DNA from: Planctomycetota bacterium
GTDB lineage: Bacteria > Planctomycetota > Phycisphaerae > UBA1845 > PWPN01
Direction of reading: 5' to 3'
Length of the DNA stretch: 19,095 nt
NCBI GenBank assembly: GCA_020346805.1
Contig: CP070790.1
Coordinates: 3,152,261-3,171,355 of the forward strand
Part shown: positions 6,827-14,582 of the stretch, piece after piece
Position numbering within the stretch: the first letter of the stretch is position 1
Layout of the letters: the number at the start of each line of letters is the position of its first letter
Program-made: the position numbers and the translations under genes
The notes under the pieces: model-generated
Told to the model about the DNA's origin: nothing
What the model saw: the letters and a program-made list of their open reading frames with translations, nothing else
The model's database searches: none

Positions 6827-8305
6827 TTATATCCGTAGTTCCTGGAAACGTTTATAAGGCTCTTCCCATCTGCCACTATCGGCGGGCTCATACACTACCA
6901 CGTCAAACGACCGGCGGATCATCTCCCGGGCAGTTTTGATATCAGGCAGTACTCCGGCGGCCACGGCCTGAACCGCCACATTACCGGCGGCCGTTGCTTC
7001 AATAGGACCAGCCACTACAGTAAGTCCGGTGGCATCAGCCGCCCACTGACATAGATGTGTGTTCTGTGTGCCTCCGCCGACGATATGAATAACCTCAGCT
7101 TTGCGGCCGGTGCAAGCTTCAATACGATCCAGCGTTTGACGATAAGTCATGGCTAAACTTTCCAGGCAAACACGGACTATCTCCCCCGGCCCCTCGGGAA
7201 TTGCTTGTGAAGTTTTCTTGCAGTAATCGCTAATGCGTGCCGGCATGTCGCCAGGAGCAATGAACGACGTTTCATCCGGATCGATGATGGCCATAAAAGG
7301 TTTGGCCGCCGCCGCCATCTCAGCCAGTTCGCCGTAACTGTAGTCCTTCCCCTCTCGCTGCCAGGTACGCCGACATTCCTGCACCAGCCAAAGACCCATG
7401 ATATTCTTGAGGAATCGGTAGGTACCCTCAACACCGCCTTCGTTGGTATAGTTAAACTTAAGTGACTGATCGTCGATAATCGGATTCTTAACCTCCGCAC
7501 CCATCAGAGACCAGGTACCCGAACTAAGAAACACCCAATTCTGATCGTCGGTAGCGGGAACCGCCGCCACCGCCGCACCGGTATCATGTGTAGCCGGAGC
7601 AATCACCGGCACATTACCTATACCAATCTCATCGCGTACATCATCGCGCAGCGGACCGAGCACCGTGCCGGGCTGCACAATATGCGCGAATATCTTTGCC
7701 GGAACACCCAATTTCTCGATCATGTCTATGGCCCAGCCGCCGGTCCGCGGATTGTAAGCCTGAGAAGTGGTGGCCTCGGTAAACTCGCAACACTTTCGGC
7801 CGGTAAACCAGAAATTGAATAGATCAGGCATCATTAACATAGTCTCAGCTACATCCAATAACGGCGAATCCGCCAGCCCCATGGACAGCAACTGAAAAAT
7901 GGTATTGAACTGCATAAACTGAATGCCCGTCCGATCAAATATCTCCTCCCGAGGAACGATCTCAAAGGCTTTCTCCAATATCCCGTTAGTACGGGCATCG
8001 CGATAGTGAAACGGATTGCAAATCAGCGTGTCATTCTTGTCCAATAATCCGAAATCCACACCCCAGGTATCAATACCAATACCCTTAAGCTCACCTCCCG
8101 CCTCGGCCGTCTTAGCTACGCCGCGCTTCATTTCGGTCCATAAGCGCAGTACATCCCAGTGCAACTCGTCATTGGTACGGATCGGTCCATTGGGAAAGCG
8201 ATGCTGTTCGATCAGTTCCAGTTTGTCGTCGGTAATTTTACCCTGTACCACTCGGCCGCTCTCTGCCCCCAGATCGATAGCAGCAAAATTAACAGACTTA
8301 CTCAT
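6827..8305 (-). CDS. rhaB: Rhamnulokinase (FGGY carbohydrate kinase)
   Basis: Cytoplasmic kinase of the FGGY family that phosphorylates L-rhamnulose to rhamnulose 1-phosphate. The first ATP-binding segment AIDLGAESGRVV is at residues 9-20, the subfamily-typical GIDTWGVDFGLLD near 75-87, then HYRDARTN, ATHDTGAAVAAVP, SSGTWSLMG, and HIVGGGTQNTHLCQWAADATG near the C-terminus. The wording GVDFGLLD and HDTGAAVAAVP favours rhamnulokinase over xylulokinase or glycerol kinase. At 492 residues it is full length. The ATG at 8305 has an excellent AGGAGGT about 6 bases upstream. It starts 11 bases after the purH stop, so the two are probably co-transcribed. No isomerase, aldolase, transporter or regulator for rhamnose lies in the window. 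A related deoxy-sugar substrate is possible. Confidence 0.88.
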   Translation of the reverse strand: MSKSVNFAAIDLGAESGRVVQGKITDDKLELIEQHRFPNGPIRTNDELHWDVLRLWTEMKRGVAKTAEAGGELKGIGIDTWGVDFGLLDKNDTLICNPFHYRDARTNGILEKAFEIVPREEIFDRTGIQFMQFNTIFQLLSMGLADSPLLDVAETMLMMPDLFNFWFTGRKCCEFTEATTSQAYNPRTGGWAIDMIEKLGVPAKIFAHIVQPGTVLGPLRDDVRDEIGIGNVPVIAPATHDTGAAVAAVPATDDQNWVFLSSGTWSLMGAEVKNPIIDDQSLKFNYTNEGGVEGTYRFLKNIMGLWLVQECRRTWQREGKDYSYGELAEMAAAAKPFMAIIDPDETSFIAPGDMPARISDYCKKTSQAIPEGPGEIVRVCLESLAMTYRQTLDRIEACTGRKAEVIHIVGGGTQNTHLCQWAADATGLTVVAGPIEATAAGNVAVQAVAAGVLPDIKTAREMIRRSFDVVVYEPADSGRWEEPYKRFQELRI

Positions 8306-8316
8306 CGACGCACCTC

Positions 8317-9987
8317 CTAATGTTTAAAATGTCTGGTGCCGGTCATAATCATGGCTACATCGGCGGCATCGCATACAGCAATCGAATCGGCATCTCGATT
8401 GCTGCCGCCGGGATGAATCATCGCAGTTATACCGGCATCGATCAATTTCTGCGGACCGTCCTCAACGGGGAAAAATGCATCCCCGGCCGCCACCGCACCT
8501 TTAAGCCGATCTTCGTGACCGTTCTCCCGGGCCAGTTGAATGGCCAAGTCACAGCTCTTGACCCTGCTCATTTGGCCCGCACCATTGCCCAGCAACATCC
8601 CGTCCCTGCAAACCGTGATGGCGTTGCTCTTGGTATGCTTGCAGACCAACCAGGCGAACCGCAGATCGGCCAGTTCAGCAACAGTCGGATCTCGCTTACT
8701 CACCACTTTCCATTTATCTTCATTGAGCCCTAACAAATCCCGCTGCTGAATCAGCATACCGCCGGTGATCTTCTTGTAATCGAGTTCCTTATCGTTCGGT
8801 GATTTGCTCATCGGTCCGACGGCCAGCAATCGGCAACTGGCACCCCACTTGCGCTTCTCGGTGGGTGTAGTGATAAGTTCGATTGCATCGTCGTCGAAAC
8901 CGGGGGCAATCCAGACGTCGAGTTTGAAGAACGCCGCCCCCGCATTCCTGCCCCAGCTCTTGAATGAATTCATCACTACATCGGCTATCTGGTGGGTTAA
9001 GGGAAAGTTCATGCACAACACACCACCGGCAGCGGCAATCGGATCACCCAGATAGGCTCGTCGATAGGTCTCCACCGGATCATCGCCGATCGCACAACCA
9101 CAAGCGTTGGTATGTTTGATGAACGCAACAGCGTATTTACCCAATTTCGCACGTGTCAGTTCTTTGACCAGCGATAATGCCGAATCACCATCCATGTAGT
9201 TGTTAAATGACATCTCACCATGAAAAAGCGGATCAACCATTCCAGCTTTTCCCCGATTATCGAGCAGATTGGCTTCTTTCTCTTGGTCAGCAACCAGTCG
9301 ATAAGCCGCCGCCGCCTGCGCGGGATTCTCCCCATAACGGGTTTTCCGTACCAGGGAAAAAGATTTACTCAACTGCGAAGGCAACTGCCCTTCTTCTCGG
9401 GAGAGATACCAGTTGATCACCGTGTTATATTTGGCCACGATTTTAAACACTTCGGCCGCCAGTGCTTGTCGCGTTTGTTGTGATACCCGGCGGTTGGTCC
9501 GCAACTCGGATAAAACGCTGTCTGCGAAACTCGGCCCTGGAATCACCACCACGTGCTTGTGGTTTTTGGCCGCCGCACGCAGCATGCAAGGCCCACCAAT
9601 ATCGATCATCTCGATGGCCTGCTCAAATGTGCAGCCGGGGTCGGAAATCGTCTTTTCGAATGGATAAAGATTAACCACCACCATATCGATGGGATCGATA
9701 CCGTGTTCGGCTAATTGCCTTATGTGGTCGGGATTATCCCGATCGGCCAGCAAGGCCCCGTGAATCATGGGGTGCAGGGTCTTGACCCGGCCGTCCAGCA
9801 TTTCAGGAAAACCGGTTACTTCCTCCACCATAGTCACCGGAATACCCGCCTGCTTGAGGTGCCGGGCCGTCCCCCCCGTGCTGAGGATCTCCATCCCGAA
9901 TTCCTCTACCAAAGTGCGGGCGAAGTCGGCAATCCCCGTCTTGTCAAATACCGCTATCAGTGCTCGTTTGATTTTTTTCTCGCTCAT
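8317..9987 (-). CDS. purH: Bifunctional AICAR formyltransferase / IMP cyclohydrolase
   Basis: Catalyses the last two steps of IMP synthesis: formyl transfer from 10-formyl-tetrahydrofolate to AICAR, then ring closure. The N-terminal IMP cyclohydrolase (MGS-like) domain, about residues 1-200, shows RALIAVFDKTGI, LSTGGTARHL and the signature PEMLDGRVKTLHP. The C-terminal formyltransferase domain shows RYGENPAQ and KHTNACG (Lys291-His292), which corresponds to the catalytic KHxNPCG motif with Ala in place of Pro; the later CKHTKSNA and HPGGSNRD motifs are present. At 556 residues it is somewhat longer than the usual 510-530. The ATG at 9987 has no clear ribosome-binding site and an in-frame stop lies close upstream, so this is the likely start. 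It lies 90 bases downstream of the beta-propeller gene and 11 bases upstream of rhaB. Confidence 0.95.
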   Translation of the reverse strand: MSEKKIKRALIAVFDKTGIADFARTLVEEFGMEILSTGGTARHLKQAGIPVTMVEEVTGFPEMLDGRVKTLHPMIHGALLADRDNPDHIRQLAEHGIDPIDMVVVNLYPFEKTISDPGCTFEQAIEMIDIGGPCMLRAAAKNHKHVVVIPGPSFADSVLSELRTNRRVSQQTRQALAAEVFKIVAKYNTVINWYLSREEGQLPSQLSKSFSLVRKTRYGENPAQAAAAYRLVADQEKEANLLDNRGKAGMVDPLFHGEMSFNNYMDGDSALSLVKELTRAKLGKYAVAFIKHTNACGCAIGDDPVETYRRAYLGDPIAAAGGVLCMNFPLTHQIADVVMNSFKSWGRNAGAAFFKLDVWIAPGFDDDAIELITTPTEKRKWGASCRLLAVGPMSKSPNDKELDYKKITGGMLIQQRDLLGLNEDKWKVVSKRDPTVAELADLRFAWLVCKHTKSNAITVCRDGMLLGNGAGQMSRVKSCDLAIQLARENGHEDRLKGAVAAGDAFFPVEDGPQKLIDAGITAMIHPGGSNRDADSIAVCDAADVAMIMTGTRHFKH

Positions 9988-10077
9988 GGCGAGGTATCAT
10001 AACCAAGATGCTTGACATGCCCAAGGGCCACACCGACATCTGGTCTAAGCTTCCAAAAGTAGAAAACCTAATCCCTT

Positions 10078-11319
10078 TCACTCTGAGGGAGACGCTTCTT
10101 TCTCGACCTCTTGGTCAGGCTGCTGCACGGCGGGTTTTGTTTCAGGGACCGCCTTTGCCGGCTTGAAATCGGCCAGGGTCAGCGACTTGGAGCCGATGGG
10201 CTGTAAGCAGCGAAGCTCACCTTGGGCCGAATAAACAATCACCGCCTCATTCCATAGGTTACTAATCCCGTCAGCTACCTCGCCGATATCCAGGACCACC
10301 GACTCCTTACCGGCCCGCCTGTTAACCAGGGCAATTTTCCCGTCGGTCCGAAGCTGAACGATATGATGTGGCCAATCAGCCAAAAAACGCTTGCTACGGG
10401 CATCAAATCGCACCGACGAATCCGACTTCAGGGGAAGTCGATACAGCCCACCCCCCTCGACAGCCTGATATACCGCATCAGCGGTAACCACCGGCCCACC
10501 GTCCGGCGGCTTACTTAAATGGATGGAACGCCTGATCGGATCTCCGGTTCGACGATCCAAAACGTGTAGCGATCCATCCGCGGTAGCCACATATAACCTA
10601 TCGGTATCGGTAGTAAGCCAACCGCGTGGCTCACCATCAATTTTTTGGGCAAAACGCAACTTCTTGGTTTCCCCGCTAACAGAGGCCACCTGCCCCTTGC
10701 TGTCGGCAACGAATAACTGGTCTTTATCGGCTTGGTCGCTTTTGCAGATCGGGGCCAGGTTAATCGGAGCAGTAGTCGACAACTGCCAAAGCGGGATCTG
10801 CCTGCTGATGCTGTAATTATATACTCGCGCCCCAACCACCGCAGCATAGATAGTATCCCCCGAGACCGCGACGGCACCAACCGTGGGGGCACGAAGTTTG
10901 TACCGCTTCAGCTCTTCACCGGTCTTGGAATCCAGAAATAATACGTCACCAATCCGTGTAAAGACAACGGCATCCATTTCGGAGTCATGATAGGACACCG
11001 GCGGCCAAAGAGTCTCAAATGGTTCGGCCAATGGTTTCGTCCAGATATGATCCCCCGTATCGGCCCGTACCGTACGCACCTTTCCGTCGACGCCAATAGC
11101 GTAGATGTATCCCTCAACCAAATGATACGATTTAATCGAGGCGGTCATTCGCAACGGCAATGTGACCCGCCAGGCTATCCGAGCACCCGCCAAAGCTAAT
11201 TGATCATACATCTGAGGCTCGGTACCATCGGCCATCGCTACCGGCCAGAAGATGCCTGACATAAACAAGCTAACCGACAACAACCAGCGCCACCCGCAAC
11301 TGCAAAATTCGCCGATCAT
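10078..11319 (-). CDS. Secreted PQQ-type beta-propeller repeat protein
   Basis: Predicted exported protein of 413 residues built of WD/PQQ-like blades. The frame is open from a GTG at 11361, but I place the start at the ATG at 11319. AAGGAG lies exactly 6 bases before it, and it begins a standard signal peptide (WRWLLSVSLFMSGIFW, cleavage after PVAMA). Blade signatures recur: DGKVRTVRADTGDHIW, GDVLFLDSKTGEEL, DGSLHVLDRRTGDPI. Each has a strand, a D-x-x-TG turn and a W or hydrophobic closing position, as in PQQ_2 / BamB-like propellers. The C-terminus is a low-complexity Pro/Glu/Lys tail (about the last 25 residues). No lipobox, no enzyme domain and no cofactor-binding motif was seen, so binding of PQQ itself is not implied. 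It follows the 112-aa unknown gene by 45 bases and is likely in the same transcript. Confidence 0.8.
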   Translation of the reverse strand: MIGEFCSCGWRWLLSVSLFMSGIFWPVAMADGTEPQMYDQLALAGARIAWRVTLPLRMTASIKSYHLVEGYIYAIGVDGKVRTVRADTGDHIWTKPLAEPFETLWPPVSYHDSEMDAVVFTRIGDVLFLDSKTGEELKRYKLRAPTVGAVAVSGDTIYAAVVGARVYNYSISRQIPLWQLSTTAPINLAPICKSDQADKDQLFVADSKGQVASVSGETKKLRFAQKIDGEPRGWLTTDTDRLYVATADGSLHVLDRRTGDPIRRSIHLSKPPDGGPVVTADAVYQAVEGGGLYRLPLKSDSSVRFDARSKRFLADWPHHIVQLRTDGKIALVNRRAGKESVVLDIGEVADGISNLWNEAVIVYSAQGELRCLQPIGSKSLTLADFKPAKAVPETKPAVQQPDQEVEKEASPSE

Positions 11320-11364
11320 CAACTGCTCCTTACTACCCATCTTGTGAGATTCTTCATGCACCCC

Positions 11365-11703
11365 TCATTGGATACTCAAATTAACGCCTAATTGCGTTTC
11401 AGTAGCCCGAAGTTTCTCGATTATCCGAAGATGGTTGCCAATCGTCTCTATTAACTGATCGGACGGTGGTCCAATCTCAAACACATAGGGCTTACCCGAC
11501 AAACGAGCTTTCAGGTCAATCACAAACTGATCCCAACTGCCCCCGTAAAGCTCATCTCTAACCCTTAACAGCATCCATTCCTCATCGGAAAGAGCGTTGC
11601 GAATCCCCTGAAGGTCGGAAGTCGAATTTATCGAAGATTCTCGTTTGTGTGTCCGATCATCGCCCTGGGGCGAGTCTATCAATGGTCCTTGATCGGCGGT
11701 CAT
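11365..11703 (-). CDS. Conserved-looking hypothetical protein, 112 aa
   Basis: I do not recognise this protein. The frame is open from an ATG at 11766, but I choose the ATG at 11703. GGAGGG stands 5-6 bases before it, and the upstream part of the frame overlaps the predicted promoter. The N-terminal 30 residues are polar and probably disordered (Gln/Asp/Ser/Thr-rich). The rest is predicted mixed helix with the segment LSDEEWMLLRVRDELYGGSWDQF, broken here only by ordinary helical spacing, then a C-terminal helix rich in Leu/Ile/Glu. There is no signal peptide or membrane segment, so it is likely cytoplasmic. It is the first gene of the minus-strand series leading to the beta-propeller gene, purH and rhaB. 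Confidence 0.6.
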   Translation of the reverse strand: MTADQGPLIDSPQGDDRTHKRESSINSTSDLQGIRNALSDEEWMLLRVRDELYGGSWDQFVIDLKARLSGKPYVFEIGPPSDQLIETIGNHLRIIEKLRATETQLGVNLSIQ

Positions 11704-11764
11704 AATGACCCTCCACACCTCAATGCCCCGGATAATTCCCCTGGATATCGGGTTTACCGACCAC

Positions 11765-11793
11765 ATTCAACACTCACAATCCCTGTTGGTCAA
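11765..11793 (-). promoter_or_regulatory. Probable promoter of the minus-strand gene series
   Basis: Read on the minus strand, TTGACC (11788-11793) and TTGAAT (11765-11770) are 17 bases apart, matching -35 (5/6) and -10 (4/6) boxes. The transcript would begin near 11758, giving a leader of about 55 bases before the ATG at 11703. It supports that start over the one at 11766, which lies in the -10 box. Confidence 0.45.
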
Positions 11794-11883
11794 CCCAAAA
11801 ACATCTCTGATCCTCCGAATTCACATAACAGCGGCCCAAAACCAGTAAAATCCCTCATCTGTTACAATAAGTCGGAAAAGGAC

Positions 11884-11911
11884 TTGCAAACCACGGGTAT
11901 CCCGATATAGT
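11884..11911 (+). promoter_or_regulatory. Probable promoter of the coiled-coil / mre cluster, with palindrome in spacer
   Basis: TTGCAA (11884-11889) and TATAGT (11906-11911) are spaced by 16 bases, matching -35 (4/6) and -10 (5/6) boxes. The spacer contains the perfect palindrome CGGGTATCCCG (11894-11904), which could be an operator. The predicted transcript start near 11918 would give a leader of about 240 bases before the gene at 12158. Confidence 0.45.
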
Positions 11912-11934
11912 TTTAATAGTACATAGTTTGGATT

Positions 11935-12064
11935 GGTGAAACTTGTGAGCACACCGACCGGCTGGCTGGCCGGGTGGGCCGGCCTAAAGGCAATAAGGTC
12001 AAACTATCGACCATGAGTCGATAACACGCCCTATGGGCTATAATTCCGGTCACGTAGACCGGAA
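11935..12064 (+). promoter_or_regulatory. Run of five hairpins in the predicted 5' leader
   Basis: Five stem-loops occur in 130 bases. 1: GGTG 11935-11938 with CACC 11952-11955. 2: GGCTGGCT 11960-11967 with GGCCGGCC 11977-11984 (two G-U pairs). 3: TATCGAC 12005-12011 with GTCGATA 12017-12023. 4: GCCC 12028-12031 with GGGC 12035-12038. 5: TTCCGGTC 12044-12051 with GACCGGAA 12057-12064. Stems 3 and 5 are perfect with 5-base loops. No T-run follows any, so they are not intrinsic terminators. Closer to the gene, TGCCT 12104-12108 can pair with AGGCA 12134-12138, or GCCTC 12105-12109 with GGGGC 12116-12120, but not both. The family is not recognised. Confidence 0.4.
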
Positions 12065-12157
12065 ATAATAGACGGTTAATCAGCCTAATACTCTCCCAAA
12101 ACTTGCCTCAGTCGTGGGGCTTGGTGGAATCATAGGCACGAGGACAGGAGTTGGCAG

Positions 12158-13042
12158 TTGACGACCATAACCAAAATCTTCGTAATTTTGGTCTGCCTGT
12201 TCGCTTTCATTTTTACCCCAGTGGCGGTTTATTTCGCCGGCACTACCTACGATTGGAAGGAACTGGCCGAACAATATCGAGAACTTGCCCAAACCGCGCT
12301 AGCGAGGGAAATGAACGCGCTAGCCGTTACCGCTTCTGAAATCCAACACTATAAATCCCTTCGAGATCAGGAGCATAACCGGCTAATGGAAGCCAGGCAG
12401 AAAATCGACAACCTGGACCGCAAAATCAACACGATGATTCAGGAGCGGGATCAATTGAACAGAAGCAGGGACAATTGGGAAACATCCGCCCGGTTGTTGA
12501 CTGCAGAATTGGCTGTTTTAAACAATCACAATCAGGAGTTGACCAAGACCAAGGAAAAGATGTTGGCCGATGAACGCGTTTTGCGGGCCGATAATAATTG
12601 GCTCACCGGTCAAAACAAAGACCACGAAGCAACTATTGAAATACTTAACCAGAAATTATACCAGCTAAAAGAGCGCATCGCTTATCAGGCAGAAGAAAAT
12701 GAAAAGCTGCGTAATCAACTAAATCTTGGCAGGGCCGACAGCGAACCATTGACAACGCCTACCCCCTCCGCCAAGTCGGTCACCCCGGCAGCCCCAAGTC
12801 CGATATACGGCAGGGTGATAGAAGTCAGAGGCAGAATGGCAAGCATCGATGTGGGTAGCGCCTCGGGCGTTCAAGAAGGTACAACCATGATTGTAATGCG
12901 CGGCTCGAAATATATCTGCGACCTGAAAATCACCTCGGTTACGCCCAATGAGGCGGTGGGGGAAATTGGACTGACCGGGGGAGACCTAATCCGGGTAAAT
13001 GACCAAGTAGTGGACCTTGACAGCTTCCAGTCGCGGCAATAA
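12158..13042 (+). CDS. Membrane-anchored coiled-coil protein upstream of mreB
   Basis: I do not recognise a named family. The 294-residue protein starts at a TTG with AGGAG 7 bases upstream (12146-12150). Residues 5-27 form a single hydrophobic segment with no cleavage site evident, so it is probably anchored in the inner membrane with the rest outside. Residues 33-195 are a long, charged heptad-like coiled coil. Residues 197-216 are a Pro/Thr/Ser linker. Residues 217-294 look like a small beta-rich domain (IYGRVIEV, ASIDVGSASGV, GTTMIVMRG, AVGEIGL). The plan of one membrane span, coiled coil and beta domain resembles MreC, encoded two genes later, but the domain motifs differ. By inference it is an accessory cell-shape or envelope scaffold protein. 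It is followed after 50 bases by a small membrane protein gene. Confidence 0.75.
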   Translation: MTTITKIFVILVCLFAFIFTPVAVYFAGTTYDWKELAEQYRELAQTALAREMNALAVTASEIQHYKSLRDQEHNRLMEARQKIDNLDRKINTMIQERDQLNRSRDNWETSARLLTAELAVLNNHNQELTKTKEKMLADERVLRADNNWLTGQNKDHEATIEILNQKLYQLKERIAYQAEENEKLRNQLNLGRADSEPLTTPTPSAKSVTPAAPSPIYGRVIEVRGRMASIDVGSASGVQEGTTMIVMRGSKYICDLKITSVTPNEAVGEIGLTGGDLIRVNDQVVDLDSFQSRQ

Positions 13043-13092
13043 TCGATGCCCCACTGACGGCCGACAATTGTGCTCAGGCACAGGAGACCTAA

Positions 13093-13254
13093 ATGGCCCC
13101 ACAGCCCCCTACAGGACCAAAAATTGCCCCTCAAAACGATCTCTACACCCTGTTGCTGATCATTGCCGCTTCCGTTCTTTTCATAGGCATCGTCTACCTG
13201 ATCGCCCGGTCAGTGCAGATCCTGGATTGGCCCTGGAGCATGGGCGGGGCGTAA
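13093..13254 (+). CDS. Small single-span membrane protein, 53 aa
   Basis: Short gene with ATG at 13093, AGGAG exactly 6 bases before it (13082-13086) and TAA at 13252-13254. The N-terminal 17 residues are Pro/Gln-rich and hydrophilic. Residues 18-38 are a clear transmembrane segment (YTLLLIIAASVLFIGIVYLI), and the short C-terminal tail ends in WPWSMGGA. No family is recognised. It begins 50 bases after the coiled-coil gene and 232 bases before mreB, so it is probably co-transcribed with the first and may act in the same membrane complex. The strong ribosome-binding site, hydrophobic profile and position between longer genes argue that it is real. Confidence 0.65.
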   Translation: MAPQPPTGPKIAPQNDLYTLLLIIAASVLFIGIVYLIARSVQILDWPWSMGGA

Positions 13255-13364
13255 GCTTTTGACCTGTTGGTTTATTTCACAATCCCGTCAGAATAGCCGG
13301 CGGTTCTCTCAGCATAGAATTAATCTTGAAAAAAAGCCTTAAAATCCCCGTGAATCTCCTCGCA

Positions 13365-13370
13365 TATAAT
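13365..13370 (+). promoter_or_regulatory. Possible -10 box upstream of mreB
   Basis: A perfect TATAAT lies 117 bases before the mreB start in a 232-base gap. No convincing -35 box is found at 16-18 bases, so mreB may instead be read from the upstream promoter. No terminator was found between the 53-aa gene and mreB. Confidence 0.25.
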
Positions 13371-13486
13371 GTCCACTCTTGTTACAATCGCCCCACGAGC
13401 CGGTTTGCCAGTTACCGCCGTCGATTATTTAAGCAAATGTGGCTCAGATTTTTAACCTTTCCATGAATGATTAAAAAGGTGAGCAT

Positions 13487-14539
13487 GTGATCCTGAACTC
13501 ACTATTAGGTCTATTCAGCCTGGACATGGGAATAGATCTCGGCACGTGTAATACGCTGGTGTGTGTGCGGGGTCAAGGGATTGTCCTGAACAAGCCATCG
13601 GTAGTTGCAGTCAAGAAGGGCACCAATCGAGTTCTCAAGAACGGCAATGCGGTCGGTATAGTAGCCAAAGAGATGATCGGCAAGACGCCGGGGGCAATAA
13701 CCGCCATCAGGCCGCTGATGGACGGGGTCATCGCCGACTTTGACATAACCGAAGCCATGCTCGGGTATTTCATTCGAAAAGTCCACGGCCGGCGATCATT
13801 TGTCATGCCTCGGGTGGTCATTGCGGTACCTTCCGGCATTACCGCAGTCGAAAAACGAGCTGTGTATAACTCCGCGGAACGGGCCGGAGCCCGCCGAGTG
13901 TATCTGGTTCCCGAACCGATAGCCGCCGCCATAGGCGCCGAATTACCAGTCACCGAACCGAGGGCCTCAATGATCATCGATATCGGCGGGGGCACCACTG
14001 AAGTGGCGATTCTCTCACTTGCCGACATCAGTACCTGCGAATCCACCCGCGTGGCCGGTGACGACATGGATGAAGCCATCGTGAACTATATGAAAAGAAC
14101 TTACAACCTGATGATCGGCCCACAGATGGCCGAAAAAATCAAGATTGAGATCGGCTCGGCGGCAGAGTTGGAAAACGAATTGACCATGGAAGTCCGAGGC
14201 CGGGACATGATCAGCGGCCTGCCGAGAAAAACAGTTATCAGCAGTGAAGAAATACGCGAAGCCTTAAAAGAACCTATCGGATTGATCGTAGAATGTGTGG
14301 TCCGCACCCTGGAAAAAGCCCAACCTGAATTAGCCGCCGACCTGGTTGAAGATGGGATCTACCTGGCCGGCGGAGGTTCGCTGCTGCGAGGCATTGATAC
14401 CGTACTGGGCCAGACCACCGGCCTGAACGTCAGGGTTTGTGAAGATCCAATGACTTGCGTGGCCAAAGGGACGAGCATCTTTCTAGAACACCTCAACGAG
14501 TGGAAAGATACCATGGAGTCTGATGAAGACAATTTATAA
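13487..14539 (+). CDS. mreB: Rod shape-determining protein MreB
   Basis: Bacterial actin homologue that polymerises under the inner membrane and guides lateral wall synthesis. The actin-fold nucleotide-binding motifs are all present: phosphate-1 loop MGIDLGTCNTLV (about residues 14-25), PRVVIAVPSGIT, VPEPIAAAIGA, phosphate-2 loop DIGGGTTEVAIL (about 165-176), KIEIGSA, and the adenosine loop YLAGGGSLLRGID (about 291-303). The N-terminal LNSLLGLF is the short amphipathic segment used for membrane binding in many MreB proteins. At 350 residues it is of standard length. The start is a GTG at 13487 behind AAGGTGAG (13476-13483). An ATG two bases earlier, out of frame, is followed at once by TGA. 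mreC follows 43 bases after the stop; there is no mreD in the window. Confidence 0.97.
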   Translation: MILNSLLGLFSLDMGIDLGTCNTLVCVRGQGIVLNKPSVVAVKKGTNRVLKNGNAVGIVAKEMIGKTPGAITAIRPLMDGVIADFDITEAMLGYFIRKVHGRRSFVMPRVVIAVPSGITAVEKRAVYNSAERAGARRVYLVPEPIAAAIGAELPVTEPRASMIIDIGGGTTEVAILSLADISTCESTRVAGDDMDEAIVNYMKRTYNLMIGPQMAEKIKIEIGSAAELENELTMEVRGRDMISGLPRKTVISSEEIREALKEPIGLIVECVVRTLEKAQPELAADLVEDGIYLAGGGSLLRGIDTVLGQTTGLNVRVCEDPMTCVAKGTSIFLEHLNEWKDTMESDEDNL

Positions 14540-14582
14540 TATTTACGCACATTAAATTCCGCGCGGGGGAATAATTTGTTGT

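Noticed and set aside
8320..8733. 137-codon open frame on the plus strand inside purH
   Set aside because: Antisense to conserved purH codons; no ribosome-binding site or recognisable protein.
9090..9120. PurH motif KHTNACG instead of KHxNPCG as a possible inactive enzyme
   Set aside because: The catalytic Lys-His pair is intact and Ala at this place occurs in PurH of other phyla as I recall, so no loss of function is implied.
11704..11766. N-terminal extension of the 112-aa protein from an ATG at 11766
   Set aside because: It has no ribosome-binding site and overlaps the predicted -10 box, while the ATG at 11703 has GGAGGG at proper spacing.
13573..14079. 168-codon open frame on the minus strand inside mreB
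   Set aside because: Shadow of the highly conserved mreB frame; Met/Ser/Thr-rich composition typical of antisense frames.
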